Source: Saccharothrix obliqua (lineage in GTDB: Bacteria; Actinomycetota; Actinomycetes; Mycobacteriales; Pseudonocardiaceae). From it: a stretch of DNA of 64,000 nucleotides. Positions 9,734 to 19,467 of this stretch are shown one piece after another. The DNA lies in contig NZ_JAHXGQ010000010.1 in the NCBI RefSeq assembly GCF_019375475.1, forward strand, positions 1-64,000. Reading direction: 5' to 3'. Position 1 is the first letter of the stretch, and each line of letters starts with the position of its first letter. The translations under genes were made by a program, and so were the position numbers. Under the pieces are notes generated by a model. That model saw nothing but the letters and a program-made list of their open reading frames with translations, was not told the origin of the DNA and did no database searches.

Positions 9734-10905
9734 GCGCCCACCGCTTCGAGTTCCGCCTCGATCGCGGCCTCCAGGCGCTCGCGCACCTCGGGGACGGAGA
9801 TCTTCAGCAGGATCTCGTGGAAGAAGCCGCGCACCACCAGCCGGCGCGCCTGCTCCTCGGGGATGCCGCGGGCCTGGAGGTAGAACAGCTGCTCGTCGTC
9901 GAACCGGCCGGTGGCGCTGGCGTGACCCGCGCCCTCGATCTCGCCGGTCTCGATCTCCAGGTTCGGCACCGAGTCGGCACGCGCGCCGTCGGTGAGGACC
10001 AGGTTGCGGTTCAGCTCGAAGGTCTCGGTGCCCTCGGCCGCCGCGCGGATCAGCACGTCGCCGATCCACACGGTGTGCGCGTCGTCGCCCTGGAGCGCGC
10101 CCTTGTAGACCACGTTGCTGCGGCAGTTGGGCTGCGCGTGGTCGATGAACGGCCGGTGCTCCAGGTGCTGGCCCGCGTCGGCGAAGTACAGGCCCAGCAG
10201 CTCGGCGTCGCCGCCGCGGCCCGCGTAGGTCACCACGGGGGTGATGCGGACCAGGTCGCCGCCGAGGCTGATCACGGTGTGCCGCAGCGTCGCGTCCTGA
10301 CCCAGCTTCGTGTGGTGCGACGAGACGTGCACCGCGTCGTCGGCCCAGTCCTGGATGGCCACGACGGTGAGGTGCGCGCCGTCGCCGACGACGAACTCCA
10401 CGTTGTCGGCGTACGCGCCGGAGCCGCGGTGGTCGAGCACCACGACGCCCTCGGCGAACTGCTCGGCGCGGACCTGGAGGTGGCCGTAGGCGACCTCGCC
10501 GACGCCGGGACCGGTGATCGTGACCGTGGTCGGCCCGACCTTGGTGTCCTTCGGCAGCGTCACGACGGTGGCGTCGGTGAACGACGTCCACGCCTGCGCC
10601 GCGATCCGGTCGCCGGGGGTGCCCGCGACACCGAGCCGGTCGTCGCCCTTCGCGACGGTCTCCACGCGCACGCCCTCGGGCGCGGACACGTCGACCGCCG
10701 CGACCGCGGTGGCCAGCGCGCCGTTGTGCAGGTTGGCCAGGCGCTTCATCGGCGTGAAGCGCCAGATCTCCTCGCGGCCGCCGGGCACCTCGAACGCGGC
10801 CACGTCGAACGACGCGAAGTGGTCCGCGCGCGAGGAGACCGGGACGCCCGCGCCGTGCGAGTGGGCCGTCAGGCCGTGCTGCTGGTCTTGAGTGGTGACG
10901 GCCAT
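9730..10905 (-). CDS. sufD: SufD scaffold subunit
   Basis: A 391-residue SufBD-family beta-helix protein that pairs with SufB and SufC to assemble nascent Fe-S clusters. The N-terminal REEIWRFTPMKRL, the central HTVISLGGDLVRITP and the C-terminal FDDEQLFYLQARGIPEEQARRL motifs are typical. The conserved histidine needed in SufD-type partners is in RPFIDHAQPNCRSN. The ATG is a single base from the sufB stop. The N-terminal 25 residues are His/Ser-rich and poorly conserved in the family. Confidence 0.94.
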   Translation of the reverse strand: MAVTTQDQQHGLTAHSHGAGVPVSSRADHFASFDVAAFEVPGGREEIWRFTPMKRLANLHNGALATAVAAVDVSAPEGVRVETVAKGDDRLGVAGTPGDRIAAQAWTSFTDATVVTLPKDTKVGPTTVTITGPGVGEVAYGHLQVRAEQFAEGVVVLDHRGSGAYADNVEFVVGDGAHLTVVAIQDWADDAVHVSSHHTKLGQDATLRHTVISLGGDLVRITPVVTYAGRGGDAELLGLYFADAGQHLEHRPFIDHAQPNCRSNVVYKGALQGDDAHTVWIGDVLIRAAAEGTETFELNRNLVLTDGARADSVPNLEIETGEIEGAGHASATGRFDDEQLFYLQARGIPEEQARRLVVRGFFHEILLKISVPEVRERLEAAIEAELEAVGA

Positions 10906-10906
10906 G

Positions 10907-12352
10907 TCAGCCGACGGCCCCTTCCATCTGCAACTCGATCAGGCGGTTCAGCTCCAGGGCGTACTCCATGGGGAGTTCGCGCGCGATGGGCTCCACGAAC
11001 CCGCGCACGATCATCGCCATGGCCTCGTCCTCGTTGAGACCGCGGGACATCAGGTAGAACAGCTGGTCCTCGGAGACCTTCGAGACGGTCGCCTCGTGGC
11101 CCATCGACACGTCGTCCTCGCGGACGTCCACGTACGGGTACGTGTCGGAGCGGCTGATGGTGTCGACCAGCAGCGCGTCGCACTTCACCGTGGACTTCGA
11201 GTGGTGGGCGCGCTTGTTGACCTGCACCAGGCCCCGGTAGGAGGTCCGGCCGCCGCCACGCGCCACCGACTTCGAGACGATCGTGGACGACGTGTGCGGC
11301 GCCATGTGGACCATCTTCGCGCCGGCGTCCTGGTGCTGGCCCTCGCCCGCGAACGCGATCGAGAGGACCTCGCCCTTGGCGTGCTCGCCCATCAGGAACA
11401 CGGCCGGGTACTTCATGGTCACCTTGGAGCCGATGTTGCCGTCGACCCACTCCATGGTCGCGCCCTCTTCGGCCTTGGCGCGCTTGGTGACCAGGTTGTA
11501 GACGTTGTTCGACCAGTTCTGGATGGTCGTGTAGCGGCAGCGGCCGCCCTTCTTCACGATGATCTCCACGACCGCCGAGTGCAGCGAGTCGGAGGAGTAG
11601 ATCGGGGCGGTGCAGCCCTCGACGTAGTGCACGTACGCGCCCTCGTCGACGATGATCAGGGTCCGCTCGAACTGGCCCATGTTCTCGGTATTGATCCGGA
11701 AGTACGCCTGGAGCGGGATCTCCACGTGCACGCCCTTCGGCACGTAGATGAAGGAACCGCCGGACCACACGGCCGAGTTCAGCGCGGAGAACTTGTTGTC
11801 GCCCGACGGGATCACCGAGCCGAAGTATTCCTTGAACAGCTCGGGGTGCTCGCGCAGGCCCGTGTCCGTGTCCAGGAAGATGACGCCCTGCTCCTCCAGG
11901 TCGTCCCGGATCTTGTGGTAGACGACCTCGGACTCGTACTGGGCCGCCACACCGGCGACGAGGCGCTGCTTCTCCGCCTCCGGGATGCCCAGCCGGTCGT
12001 AGGTGTTCTTGATGTCCTCCGGCAGGTCCTCCCAGCTCGCGGCCTGCTTCTCGGTGGACCGGACGAAATACTTGATGTTGTCGAAGTCGATCGACGAGAG
12101 GTCGGAGCCCCAGGTCGGCATCGGCTTGCGGTCGAACAGGCGCAACGCCTTGAGCCGGAAGTCGAGCATCCACTCCGGCTCGTTCTTCTTGGCCGAGATG
12201 TCCCGAACGACGTCCTCGTTCAGGCCCCGACGAGCGCTCGCGCCTGCCACGTCCGAGTCGGACCAGCCGAACTCGTAGTTGCCGATGCTCGCCAGGGTCT
12301 CTTCCTGGGTGAGCGGGGCTGTGGTGGTGCGCTGCTCGGCAGCGGCAGTCAT
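10907..12352 (-). CDS. sufB: SufB scaffold subunit
   Basis: A 481-residue SufB, the core scaffold on which Fe-S clusters form. The sequence runs through the hallmark [10 protein letters not shown]-terminus, [19 protein letters not shown] around residue 235, [14 protein letters not shown], and the C-terminal [24 protein letters not shown] 12352 overlaps the sufR TGA (ATGA), and sufD follows after one base. No intein is present, unlike M. tuberculosis SufB; the frame is uninterrupted and of normal length. Confidence 0.96.
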   Translation of the reverse strand: MTAAAEQRTTTAPLTQEETLASIGNYEFGWSDSDVAGASARRGLNEDVVRDISAKKNEPEWMLDFRLKALRLFDRKPMPTWGSDLSSIDFDNIKYFVRSTEKQAASWEDLPEDIKNTYDRLGIPEAEKQRLVAGVAAQYESEVVYHKIRDDLEEQGVIFLDTDTGLREHPELFKEYFGSVIPSGDNKFSALNSAVWSGGSFIYVPKGVHVEIPLQAYFRINTENMGQFERTLIIVDEGAYVHYVEGCTAPIYSSDSLHSAVVEIIVKKGGRCRYTTIQNWSNNVYNLVTKRAKAEEGATMEWVDGNIGSKVTMKYPAVFLMGEHAKGEVLSIAFAGEGQHQDAGAKMVHMAPHTSSTIVSKSVARGGGRTSYRGLVQVNKRAHHSKSTVKCDALLVDTISRSDTYPYVDVREDDVSMGHEATVSKVSEDQLFYLMSRGLNEDEAMAMIVRGFVEPIARELPMEYALELNRLIELQMEGAVG

Positions 12353-13077
12353 GCGGGCTCCCCTCCATCTGAGGTCCGGTCGTCGGCCTCGCCGACTGTG
12401 ATCGGGGCTGTGTTCGGGATGTGCGTCGTGCACACGGCGTCGCCGCGGGCGATCGTCGCCAAGCGCTGCACGTGGGTGCCGAGCAGCTCGGCGAACGCCG
12501 CCGTCTCGGTCTCGCAGAGCAGCGGGAACTCGGCCGCGACGTGCGCCACGGGGCACAGGTGCTGGCACAGCTGCTCGCCTGCCCCCACGTGGCGCGCCGA
12601 GGCAGCGTAGCCCTCCCGGGTCAACGCGGTCGCCAGGGCCTTGGCCCGCTCGGCGGCGTCGGGCTGCGCCGCGATGGCGGCCCGGTGCTGCTCCACGAGC
12701 GCGGACACCCGGCGTTCGGCGAAGGCGCGCACGGCCTCCTGCCCACCGCGTTCGGCGAGGAACCGGAGCGCGGCCACGGCGAGGTCGTCGTAGGCGTGCC
12801 CGAAGCGGGCGCGCCCCTGCTCGGTGAGCAGGAACAGCTTGGCCGGGCGACCCCGACCGCGCTGACCCCGGCGCGGGGCCTCCCTGCTGACCGCCTCGCC
12901 GTCGGCCACCAGCGCGTCGATGTGCCTGCGCACCGCGGTGGGGCTCAGCCCCAGCTGCTCGGCGACGGACGCGGCGGTGACCGGGCCCTGCTCCAGCAGC
13001 AGCCGGGCGACGGCGTGCCGGGTCCGACCGTCGTGCCCGGCGGGCACGGTCGCGGAATCGGTCCCGACGTTTTTCAC
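12349..13077 (-). CDS. sufR: SufR-type [4Fe-4S] repressor of the SUF operon
   Basis: A 242-residue winged-helix regulator. The DNA-binding part spans about residues 20-80 ([21 protein letters not shown]). Four cysteines, C171, C175, C188 and C216, surround VAHVAAEFP and form the likely cluster site that senses Fe-S status. Established SufR proteins repress suf genes when holding a cluster and release when it is lost. This is the first gene of the operon and overlaps sufB by 4 bases. GTG 13077 is the only sensible start; it has no ribosome site because an inverted repeat abuts it, so the mRNA is probably leaderless. Confidence 0.9.
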   Translation of the reverse strand: MKNVGTDSATVPAGHDGRTRHAVARLLLEQGPVTAASVAEQLGLSPTAVRRHIDALVADGEAVSREAPRRGQRGRGRPAKLFLLTEQGRARFGHAYDDLAVAALRFLAERGGQEAVRAFAERRVSALVEQHRAAIAAQPDAAERAKALATALTREGYAASARHVGAGEQLCQHLCPVAHVAAEFPLLCETETAAFAELLGTHVQRLATIARGDAVCTTHIPNTAPITVGEADDRTSDGGEPA

Positions 13078-13090
13078 AACACCAGTGTTG
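13077..13090. promoter_or_regulatory. SufR operator (CAAC-N6-GTTG inverted repeat)
   Basis: On the minus strand the bases read CAACACTGGTGTTG, an inverted repeat with 6-bp arms and a 2-bp centre. It matches CAAC-N6-GTTG, the published SufR site in cyanobacteria. The last base of the repeat is the first base of the sufR GTG, so bound SufR would cover the transcription and translation start at once. Confidence 0.75.
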
Positions 13091-13160
13091 CCTATTTCGC
13101 CCGCGCTCGCAAAGATCGGCCCGATCGGGGTGACCCGAGTCACGCGCCGTGGTCGGTCGC

Positions 13161-13166
13161 TACCCT
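13161..13166 (+). promoter_or_regulatory. -10 box (TACCCT) for leaderless mptB
   Basis: TACCCT ends 6 nt before GTG 13173, the spacing expected when the transcript begins at the start codon. No Shine-Dalgarno sequence precedes this GTG. Confidence 0.5.
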
Positions 13167-13172
13167 TCGGGC

Positions 13173-14756
13173 GTGACGGCGGGCGGATTGGTGATGGCGG
13201 ACCGGGACGGGACGGGCGAGGCAGCACTCCTCGACGCCCGGGAACGGCGGCAGCTCGACATCATCCGCAGGTGGGGCACGGTGGGCGCGCTGCTGATGTT
13301 CGTCGGCTCGCTCGGCGCGGGCGCCGCGCCGGTGTTCAGCCCGCTGCCCGGCACGCCGGTGCTCGGCCTGTTCCCGCGGATGCCCAGCGCGGCCATGGCG
13401 GTGGTCTGGACGGGCGTGTTCCTGGTGGTGTCGGCGTGGCTGTGGCTGGGCCGGTTCGCGCGGCCGGGCAGGCCGCGGCTGGTGTCGCGCAGCCAGCTCG
13501 ACCGCACGCTGCTGATGTGGATCACGCCGCTGGTGTTCGTGCTGCCCATGTTCAGCCGCGACGTCTACAGTTACCTGGCGCAGTCGCAGATCGCGGCCAA
13601 CGGCCAGGACCCGTACGAACTCGGCCCGCAGAGCGCGCTGGGCGTTGACCACCCGCTGACCACGAACGTGCCCAACATCTGGCGCGAGACGCCCGCCCCG
13701 TACGGGCCGCTGTTCCTCGCGTTCGGCCGGGTCATCTCGATGGTGACCGGCGAGAGCGTGCTGCCCGGCGTGTTCCTGCACCGGCTGCTGGTGCTGGTCG
13801 GCCTGGCCATGATCGTGTGGGCGCTGCCCCGCCTGGCGCGGCGGTTCGGCGTGCCGCCGGTGAGCGCGCTGTGGCTCGGCGCGGCGAACCCGCTGGTGTT
13901 GTTCCACCTGGTCGTGGGCGTGCACAACGAGGGCCTGGCGATCGGCCTGATGCTGGTCGGCCTGGAGCTGGCGTTGCGGCGGATGCCGGTCCGGCCGGGC
14001 ACGCCGGTGACCCGCGAGGAGCTGCTGTGGATCGCGCTGGGCGCGACCATGATCACGTTCGGGGCGGCGGTGAAGATCCCGGCGGCGCTGGCGCTGGGCT
14101 TCCTCGGCGTGATGATCGCCCGCCGGCTGGGCGGCTCGTTCCCCGACCTGGTCAAGGCGGCCCTGCTGCTGTCCGCCGTGGCGGGTGTGGTGATGGTCGC
14201 CACCTGCCTGGGCACGGGCCTCGGGTTCGGCTGGGTGTCGACGTTGAACGTGGCCGGGACGGTGAAGAGCTGGATGTCGCCGCCGACCGCGATGGGCTTC
14301 ATGGGCGGCGGGCTCGGGCTGCTGCTCGGGCTGGGCAACCACACCGACTCCATGATCGCGTTGATGCGGCTGGTCACGCAGGCCGTGTCGGTGGTGATCG
14401 TGGCGGTGCTGATGTGGAAGGCGTTCAAGGGGCGGATCAAGGCGGTCAACGGCCTGGGCGCGGGCCTGGGCGCGGTGCTGGTGCTGGGTCCGGTCCTCCA
14501 GCCGTGGTACGTGCTGTGGGCCGCCCTGCCGCTGGCGACGGCCGTGCTGGCGAAGCGGTTCCGGCTGCTCGCGACGACGGCCAGCGCGTTCATCGCGGTC
14601 GTGCTGCCGCCGACCGGGTCGGCGTTCGACGGGCGTGCCTACATCGTGCCGCAGGCCGTGGTGGGCGCGGTGATCGCGTTCGCCGTGTGCGTGTTCGTGG
14701 CACGCAGGCAGGTCATGCCGCTGATCCGCCGCGACCCGTTGCCCGACGCGGCCTGA
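13173..14756 (+). CDS. mptB: Polyprenyl-phosphate mannosyltransferase MptB-like (GT-C)
   Basis: A 527-residue membrane glycosyltransferase of the MptA/MptB group, about 12 hydrophobic segments, using polyprenyl-phospho-mannose to add alpha-1,6-mannose during lipoglycan core synthesis at the outer membrane face. The GT-C signature is in the first large loop (MFSRDVYSYLAQSQ), with ENIWRETPAPYGPLF-like NIWRETPAPYGPLFL and HNEGLAIGLML further on. In M. tuberculosis the ortholog lies next to sufR in the same divergent arrangement. I chose GTG 13173 for its -10 spacing; GTG 13149 and ATG 13194 are alternatives. Confidence 0.85.
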   Translation: MTAGGLVMADRDGTGEAALLDARERRQLDIIRRWGTVGALLMFVGSLGAGAAPVFSPLPGTPVLGLFPRMPSAAMAVVWTGVFLVVSAWLWLGRFARPGRPRLVSRSQLDRTLLMWITPLVFVLPMFSRDVYSYLAQSQIAANGQDPYELGPQSALGVDHPLTTNVPNIWRETPAPYGPLFLAFGRVISMVTGESVLPGVFLHRLLVLVGLAMIVWALPRLARRFGVPPVSALWLGAANPLVLFHLVVGVHNEGLAIGLMLVGLELALRRMPVRPGTPVTREELLWIALGATMITFGAAVKIPAALALGFLGVMIARRLGGSFPDLVKAALLLSAVAGVVMVATCLGTGLGFGWVSTLNVAGTVKSWMSPPTAMGFMGGGLGLLLGLGNHTDSMIALMRLVTQAVSVVIVAVLMWKAFKGRIKAVNGLGAGLGAVLVLGPVLQPWYVLWAALPLATAVLAKRFRLLATTASAFIAVVLPPTGSAFDGRAYIVPQAVVGAVIAFAVCVFVARRQVMPLIRRDPLPDAA

Positions 14757-14765
14757 CGGCCGCGT
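14746..14765. terminator. 8-bp hairpin across the mptB stop codon
   Basis: Arms ACGCGGCC (14746-14753) and GGCCGCGT (14758-14765) enclose TGAC, so the stop codon sits in the loop. No T run follows. It may attenuate read-through into the downstream cassette. Confidence 0.45.
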
Positions 14766-14774
14766 AACGCGGGG

Positions 14775-14796
14775 CCGGGTGACGACGATCACCCGG
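14775..14796. repeat. Inverted repeat just before the caspase/STAND gene
   Basis: Arms CCGGGTGA (14775-14782) and TCACCCGG (14789-14796) are separated by 6 nt and end one base before GTG 14798. The position suits an operator or a translation-blocking hairpin, since no ribosome site is otherwise seen at this start. Confidence 0.5.
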
Positions 14797-14797
14797 C

Positions 14798-17700
14798 GTG
14801 GCGAGGCGGGGGTTGTCCATCGGCGTCGGCGGGTACGACCGGCGGGAGCGGCTGGACTTCGCGCCCGGGCTCGCCCGGCGGCTCGGGCAGGCCCTCGGCG
14901 CGCTGGGCTACCAGGTGTCGACCGTCGCCGAGGAACGCCTGCCCGGCGCGGAGCTGGGCGGTCACGTGCACCACGCGCTGGACGCGGGTGGACCGGACGA
15001 CCTGGCCGTGGTGCACCTGGTCGCGCACGGTGAACGCGCCGACGGGGACGCGACCGTGTTCGCGTTGGGCAGCGACGGCGCGCCGCACCGGGACACGAGC
15101 GTCGCCCACTGGCTGACCATGCAGGAGGCGGGCACGCGCCCACAGGCGTTGTTCCTGCTGGACCTGTGCTCGGCCGGGTTGTCCGCGCGCCTGCCGTGGC
15201 AGCCCCGCGCCGGGGCGCCCGCGCGTGGCTGGGTGATCGCCGCCTGCGGGCCCGACGAGGCCGCCTACGACGGCCGGTTCACCCGGGCCGTGATCACCGT
15301 GCTGGAGGCGTTGCGGGCCGGTGAGCTGGACATCGACCCGGGTGTGCCGCACGTGCCGCTGAGCGCGGTGGCGCGGGCGATCCGGCAGGAGGTCAACCGG
15401 CTCGCCGACGCCGACGACGCCTACCCGCAGCAGGTCACCGCGAGCCTGGTGGACATCAGCGCCGACGGCGACCCGCCGTTCTTCCCCAACCCGGCCTACG
15501 ACCCCACGCCGGGCAGGCGGCTGCGGGCCGGGGTCGACGCGGGCCTGCTGCCGTTCCTGGACGACCTGGACGAGGGCCTGGACGCCCGGCACTTCCTGGA
15601 GCGCGCCACCGGTCTCGGCCGGCTGACCGAGACCGGTGGCCTGGTCGGCTGCTTCACGGGCCGCGACCGGGAGCTGCGGCTGATCTCGCCGTGGCTCAAC
15701 GGCGACGGCGACCACGACCTGCGCGTGGTCACCGGCAGCCCCGGCTCCGGCAAGTCGGCGTTGCTGGGCGTGCTGGTGTGCGCGGCGAGCCCGGCGCTGC
15801 GCGAGGCCACCCGGCCGGTGTGGGGCCGCGTCGCCCAGTTCCCGCTGCCGGTGCCGGACCTGGCGGCCGTGCACGCCCGGCAGCGCGGGGTGGCCGCGGT
15901 GACCGCCTCCGTCGCCCGCCAGCTCGGCCTGCCGGAGAACGCGCCGCCCGCCGCCCTGGTCGCCGCGCTGCGTGCCCGCGACCGGCGGCCGGTGCTGGTG
16001 GTGGACGCGCTGGACGAGGCCGACGACCCGACCGCGCTGATGGAGCAGCTCCTGTTACCCCTGACCGCGCCGGGACGGCCCGTGCGGCTGCTGGTGGGCG
16101 TGCGGCGTTACGACGAGTTCGCGCCGCTGTTCGAGCGGGGTCGGCTGCACGACCTGGACGACGTCGAGGAGAGCGTGCTGGAGGACGACCTCCTCGACTA
16201 CGTGATCCGGTTGCTGCGCACGGTCCCCGAGTACCGGGCCGGCGGCGGTGTGACGGGCGCGTTCGCGCAGGCCGTCGCGCACGCGCTGGCCGCGCCCGGC
16301 GAGGGTGGTCGGCACTGGGGGCCGTTCCTGGTGGCGGGCCTGTACACGCGGCACTTCGTGGCCGCGTACGCCGACGACGTCGTGACCGACCCGGAGGTGG
16401 CGGCGGAACTGGGCCGCGCGGTGCCGGCCGACCTGCGTGGCGTGCTGGAGCTGGACCTGGCACTCGCGCACGACCAGCCGTGGCTGCGGCCCGTGCTGCG
16501 GGCCCTGGCCGCCGCGCGTGGCGCGGGGATGCCGGTGTCGGTGCTGGCGCGGGTCGCGCCCCGGTTCGCGCCGGACCTGCCGCCACCCACCGCGGGCCAG
16601 GTGCGTGCCGCGCTGGCCGCGGCCCGGTTCTACCTGCGCCAGTCGATGGACACCGACCGCAGCAACCTCTACCGGCTGTTCCACCAGGGTTTGGCCGACA
16701 CGCTGGCGAGCGGTTCGGCGTGGGAGGCGGGCGTCGTGCTCGACGGGCTGCTGTCGTCGCTGGGTCCCGAGGGCGCCCGGGACTGGACGGCGGCCGAGCC
16801 GTACCTGTTCCGGCACGTCGCCGCGTACGCCGCCGCGGCGGGGCGGGCGGAGGTGGTGGACGACCCCGGTCTGGTGCTGCACCCGGACTGGCCGCGCGAC
16901 CCCCGGTTCGCCGGCGTCACGACCCCGGCGGAGCTGGCGATGGCCGCCGCGCGGGCGGGCGAGGTCGCGCTGGCGCGACGCGCGGCGAACGCGGTCGGGC
17001 AGCCGCCGCTGCCGTGGCAGCCGCGCTGGGCTATCGGGACGCGGGAACCGGCACGGGTGCGTGTAGCGGGCACGGCCACCGAACCGGGGCTCAACCTGTC
17101 GGTCACGATCTCCGCTGACGGCTCCACCGCGGCGGCCGTGGGCGCCGACGGCGCGACGCTGTGGTCATGGCCTGAGCACGGCCAACCAGAGGCCGAGGCG
17201 GTGTGGCACACCGCCGTCGGTGAGATCGTCGCGCTGGCCCTGGACGGCGGGCTGTGCGTGGTGGCCGACCGGGACCAGGTGCGCGGCCTCGCCGACGGGC
17301 GGCCGACGCTCTTGGAGGACGTCCCGGCCGTCGAGGCGGCGTTGCCGATCGGCAGCTCCACGTTCCTGTGCGTGACCTACGACGGCGTGCTGTGCCTCTA
17401 TGACCACCGGCAGCCGCGATTGGCCCGACTGGCGGACATGGGCCATCCCGGTGGGTCGTGGGCGCTCGGCTACACCATCGACCACGTGCCGGTGGCCATG
17501 GCGCTGAACAAGGGCGGTCAACTGGTCCGGTTCGACCCCGCTAAGCAGAAGTGGTCCCTGCTCGGCTCCGCGCGTGGATTGACGGCACTGGCGTGCGACC
17601 CACGCGGCACCCGGGTCGTGGTGGCCGACGCGGACGGCTTGGTGCGCTCGTCATCCTTGACGGGCGAGGTCGCGTGGCAGCGCGTCAAGCGGTTCGACTC

Positions 17701-18592
17701 GCCACCCACCGCGCTGGCCGTCACCTCGTCCGGCACGGTCGTCGCGGGCTGCCGCAACGGCGTCGTGCACATCGTCCGCGACGATGGGCACGACTCGATC
17801 CACGTCTCCGCCGCGGAGATCACCGCGATCGCCCTGGACGAGACCGGCGACCGCGTCGTCGCACTGGACCAGGAAGGCGGTGTCTCGTTTTACGACCACA
17901 CGATGCGCGAACTGGTCGGGCGGCACCCGGACACCACCCTCGTGGTGGGTTCCCGGAAAGGCGCCGACGACGTCGAGCCGGCCGCCGTCACGGCGTTCAT
18001 CCTCGAAGAGGACACGCTGCTGGCCGGGTTCGCCAACGGGGTCGTGGCGGGGCTGGACGAGCGGACCGGGCGCCTGGAGGCGGAACTGCACACCTCCGCC
18101 GTGCCCACCGGTTTCGCGCGGGTGGCGCTCGGCACGCAGGAGGGGCTGGTGATCGGCACCGCCGACCGGCACCTGCTGGTGGCCGACGACGGGAACGCCC
18201 GGCACGAGCTGGGGAACTCGGAGTGGGCGCGGGCGCGGCTGGTCCGGCAGCCGGCCACGCACCTGGTGGTGGACGGCCGGTTCGTGGAGGTCGGGTGCGC
18301 GAACGACCGGGTGGTCCTCGACTCCCGCGACCTCGGCGAGCCGCTGAAGGTGGACCTCGGCGCGCACCCCGGTGGCGGGGAGGTGCACTGCACGCACGTC
18401 GACGGGCGGCCCACGGCGTTCACCGGCGGCACGGACGGGTGTGTGCGGGTGTGGGACCTGACGGACCGGTGCCTCGTGCACACCATCGACATCGGCAGTT
18501 CGCCGGTGTGGCGGATCGAGTACGTGGGCGGGGAGACGCTGCTCGTCGGCGCGGGTGGCGAGTTGTGGTGGTTCGACCGGGAGAGTGCCTGA
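14798..18592 (+). CDS. Caspase-like protease / STAND NTPase / beta-propeller protein
   Basis: A 1264-residue multidomain protein. Residues 1-230 form a caspase-like (C14) fold with a plausible His77 (VAHGE) and Cys124 (LLDLCSAG) dyad. Residues 285-480 are a P-loop NTPase with Walker A GSPGSGKS (313-320) and Walker B VLVVDALDEAD (399-409), the arrangement of STAND signalling ATPases. A helical region follows to about 740. The remaining 500 residues are beta-rich repeats with WD40-like blades, including GTDGCVRVWDLTDRC near the end. By analogy with apoptosome-like proteins, the propeller would sense a trigger, the NTPase oligomerise and the protease fire. The stop shares a base with the next gene (TGATG). 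No signal peptide or membrane segment is visible. Confidence 0.85.
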   Translation: MARRGLSIGVGGYDRRERLDFAPGLARRLGQALGALGYQVSTVAEERLPGAELGGHVHHALDAGGPDDLAVVHLVAHGERADGDATVFALGSDGAPHRDTSVAHWLTMQEAGTRPQALFLLDLCSAGLSARLPWQPRAGAPARGWVIAACGPDEAAYDGRFTRAVITVLEALRAGELDIDPGVPHVPLSAVARAIRQEVNRLADADDAYPQQVTASLVDISADGDPPFFPNPAYDPTPGRRLRAGVDAGLLPFLDDLDEGLDARHFLERATGLGRLTETGGLVGCFTGRDRELRLISPWLNGDGDHDLRVVTGSPGSGKSALLGVLVCAASPALREATRPVWGRVAQFPLPVPDLAAVHARQRGVAAVTASVARQLGLPENAPPAALVAALRARDRRPVLVVDALDEADDPTALMEQLLLPLTAPGRPVRLLVGVRRYDEFAPLFERGRLHDLDDVEESVLEDDLLDYVIRLLRTVPEYRAGGGVTGAFAQAVAHALAAPGEGGRHWGPFLVAGLYTRHFVAAYADDVVTDPEVAAELGRAVPADLRGVLELDLALAHDQPWLRPVLRALAAARGAGMPVSVLARVAPRFAPDLPPPTAGQVRAALAAARFYLRQSMDTDRSNLYRLFHQGLADTLASGSAWEAGVVLDGLLSSLGPEGARDWTAAEPYLFRHVAAYAAAAGRAEVVDDPGLVLHPDWPRDPRFAGVTTPAELAMAAARAGEVALARRAANAVGQPPLPWQPRWAIGTREPARVRVAGTATEPGLNLSVTISADGSTAAAVGADGATLWSWPEHGQPEAEAVWHTAVGEIVALALDGGLCVVADRDQVRGLADGRPTLLEDVPAVEAALPIGSSTFLCVTYDGVLCLYDHRQPRLARLADMGHPGGSWALGYTIDHVPVAMALNKGGQLVRFDPAKQKWSLLGSARGLTALACDPRGTRVVVADADGLVRSSSLTGEVAWQRVKRFDSPPTALAVTSSGTVVAGCRNGVVHIVRDDGHDSIHVSAAEITAIALDETGDRVVALDQEGGVSFYDHTMRELVGRHPDTTLVVGSRKGADDVEPAAVTAFILEEDTLLAGFANGVVAGLDERTGRLEAELHTSAVPTGFARVALGTQEGLVIGTADRHLLVADDGNARHELGNSEWARARLVRQPATHLVVDGRFVEVGCANDRVVLDSRDLGEPLKVDLGAHPGGGEVHCTHVDGRPTAFTGGTDGCVRVWDLTDRCLVHTIDIGSSPVWRIEYVGGETLLVGAGGELWWFDRESA

Positions 18593-19380
18593 TGCCCCCT
18601 CTGCTCGGCGTGCACGGCGTCGGCAACTACAAGCACTTCCGACAGGCCGGGACGGTGGACGGCGCGGCGGCCGCGCTCGCCGGGCGGTGGAGTGCCGCGC
18701 TCGGCCGTGACTTCGCCGTCGCCTACTACGCGCACCACCTGCACCGCGGCACCCCGCAGGGGCCCGGGGACGACCCGGCGGCGTTGCCCGACGAGGCGCA
18801 GGACCTGCTGGTGGCGTGGGTCGAGGCGCTGCGGGACGGCGTGGCGGTGTCGCAGGGGACGCGCACGGTGCGCGCACGGCAGGCCGCGGACTGGCTCACC
18901 CGCCGGTACGGGGCGGCGGCGCGGGCGTTCGCGGTGGTGTTCTGCCGGGAGGTGCACACGTACCTGGCCAAGCCGGGGTCGCCGCGACGCGTGGCGGCGC
19001 GGCGCGCCGTGGCGGACGCCGTCGCCACGCACCGGCCGAAGGTGGTCGTCGCGCACTCGTTGGGCAGCGTGGTGGCGTACGAGGCGTTGTGGGCGCACCC
19101 GGAACACGACGTGGACCTGCTGGTGACGGTGGGCAGCCCGCTGGGGATGCCGGGCGTGGTCGCGCCGCGGCTGCTGCCCGCCGACGCCGCCCGACCGCCC
19201 CGTGTCGCGCGGTGGGTGAACGTGGCCGACGTGGGCGACCCGGTCGCCGTGCCGCGAACCGGGCTGCGTGACCTGTTCACCGGTGTCGAACGGGACGTGG
19301 CGGTCGTCATGGGCGAGTGGCGTGCCCACGGCGTGTCCTCCTACCTCCGAACGCCGGAGGTGGCCGCGCTCCTCGAGTAA
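18592..19380 (+). CDS. Alpha/beta hydrolase coupled to the caspase/STAND gene
   Basis: A 262-residue protein with an alpha/beta hydrolase layout: the oxyanion-type GVHGVG at 6-11, nucleophile elbow VAHSLGSV with Ser156, acid candidates Asp213 and Asp216 in NVADVGDPVAV, and His245 in WRAHGVSSYL. This is a lipase/esterase-like triad; the substrate is unknown. ATG 18592 overlaps the upstream stop by one base, so it is made with the caspase/STAND protein. Its role as partner, target or effector of that protein is inferred from coupling only. Confidence 0.8.
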   Translation: MPPLLGVHGVGNYKHFRQAGTVDGAAAALAGRWSAALGRDFAVAYYAHHLHRGTPQGPGDDPAALPDEAQDLLVAWVEALRDGVAVSQGTRTVRARQAADWLTRRYGAAARAFAVVFCREVHTYLAKPGSPRRVAARRAVADAVATHRPKVVVAHSLGSVVAYEALWAHPEHDVDLLVTVGSPLGMPGVVAPRLLPADAARPPRVARWVNVADVGDPVAVPRTGLRDLFTGVERDVAVVMGEWRAHGVSSYLRTPEVAALLE

Positions 19381-19467
19381 CCCGTTCGGGGCGTAACCCG
19401 TTGGTTCCGGTGAGCGACCAACCGGTACCTGGGAAAATCCCCGCGCGTCCGGGGGAGGGAGCGGTCG

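Noticed and set aside
10907-12352. Intein in SufB
   Set aside because: The M. tuberculosis ortholog has one, but here the frame is continuous at normal length.
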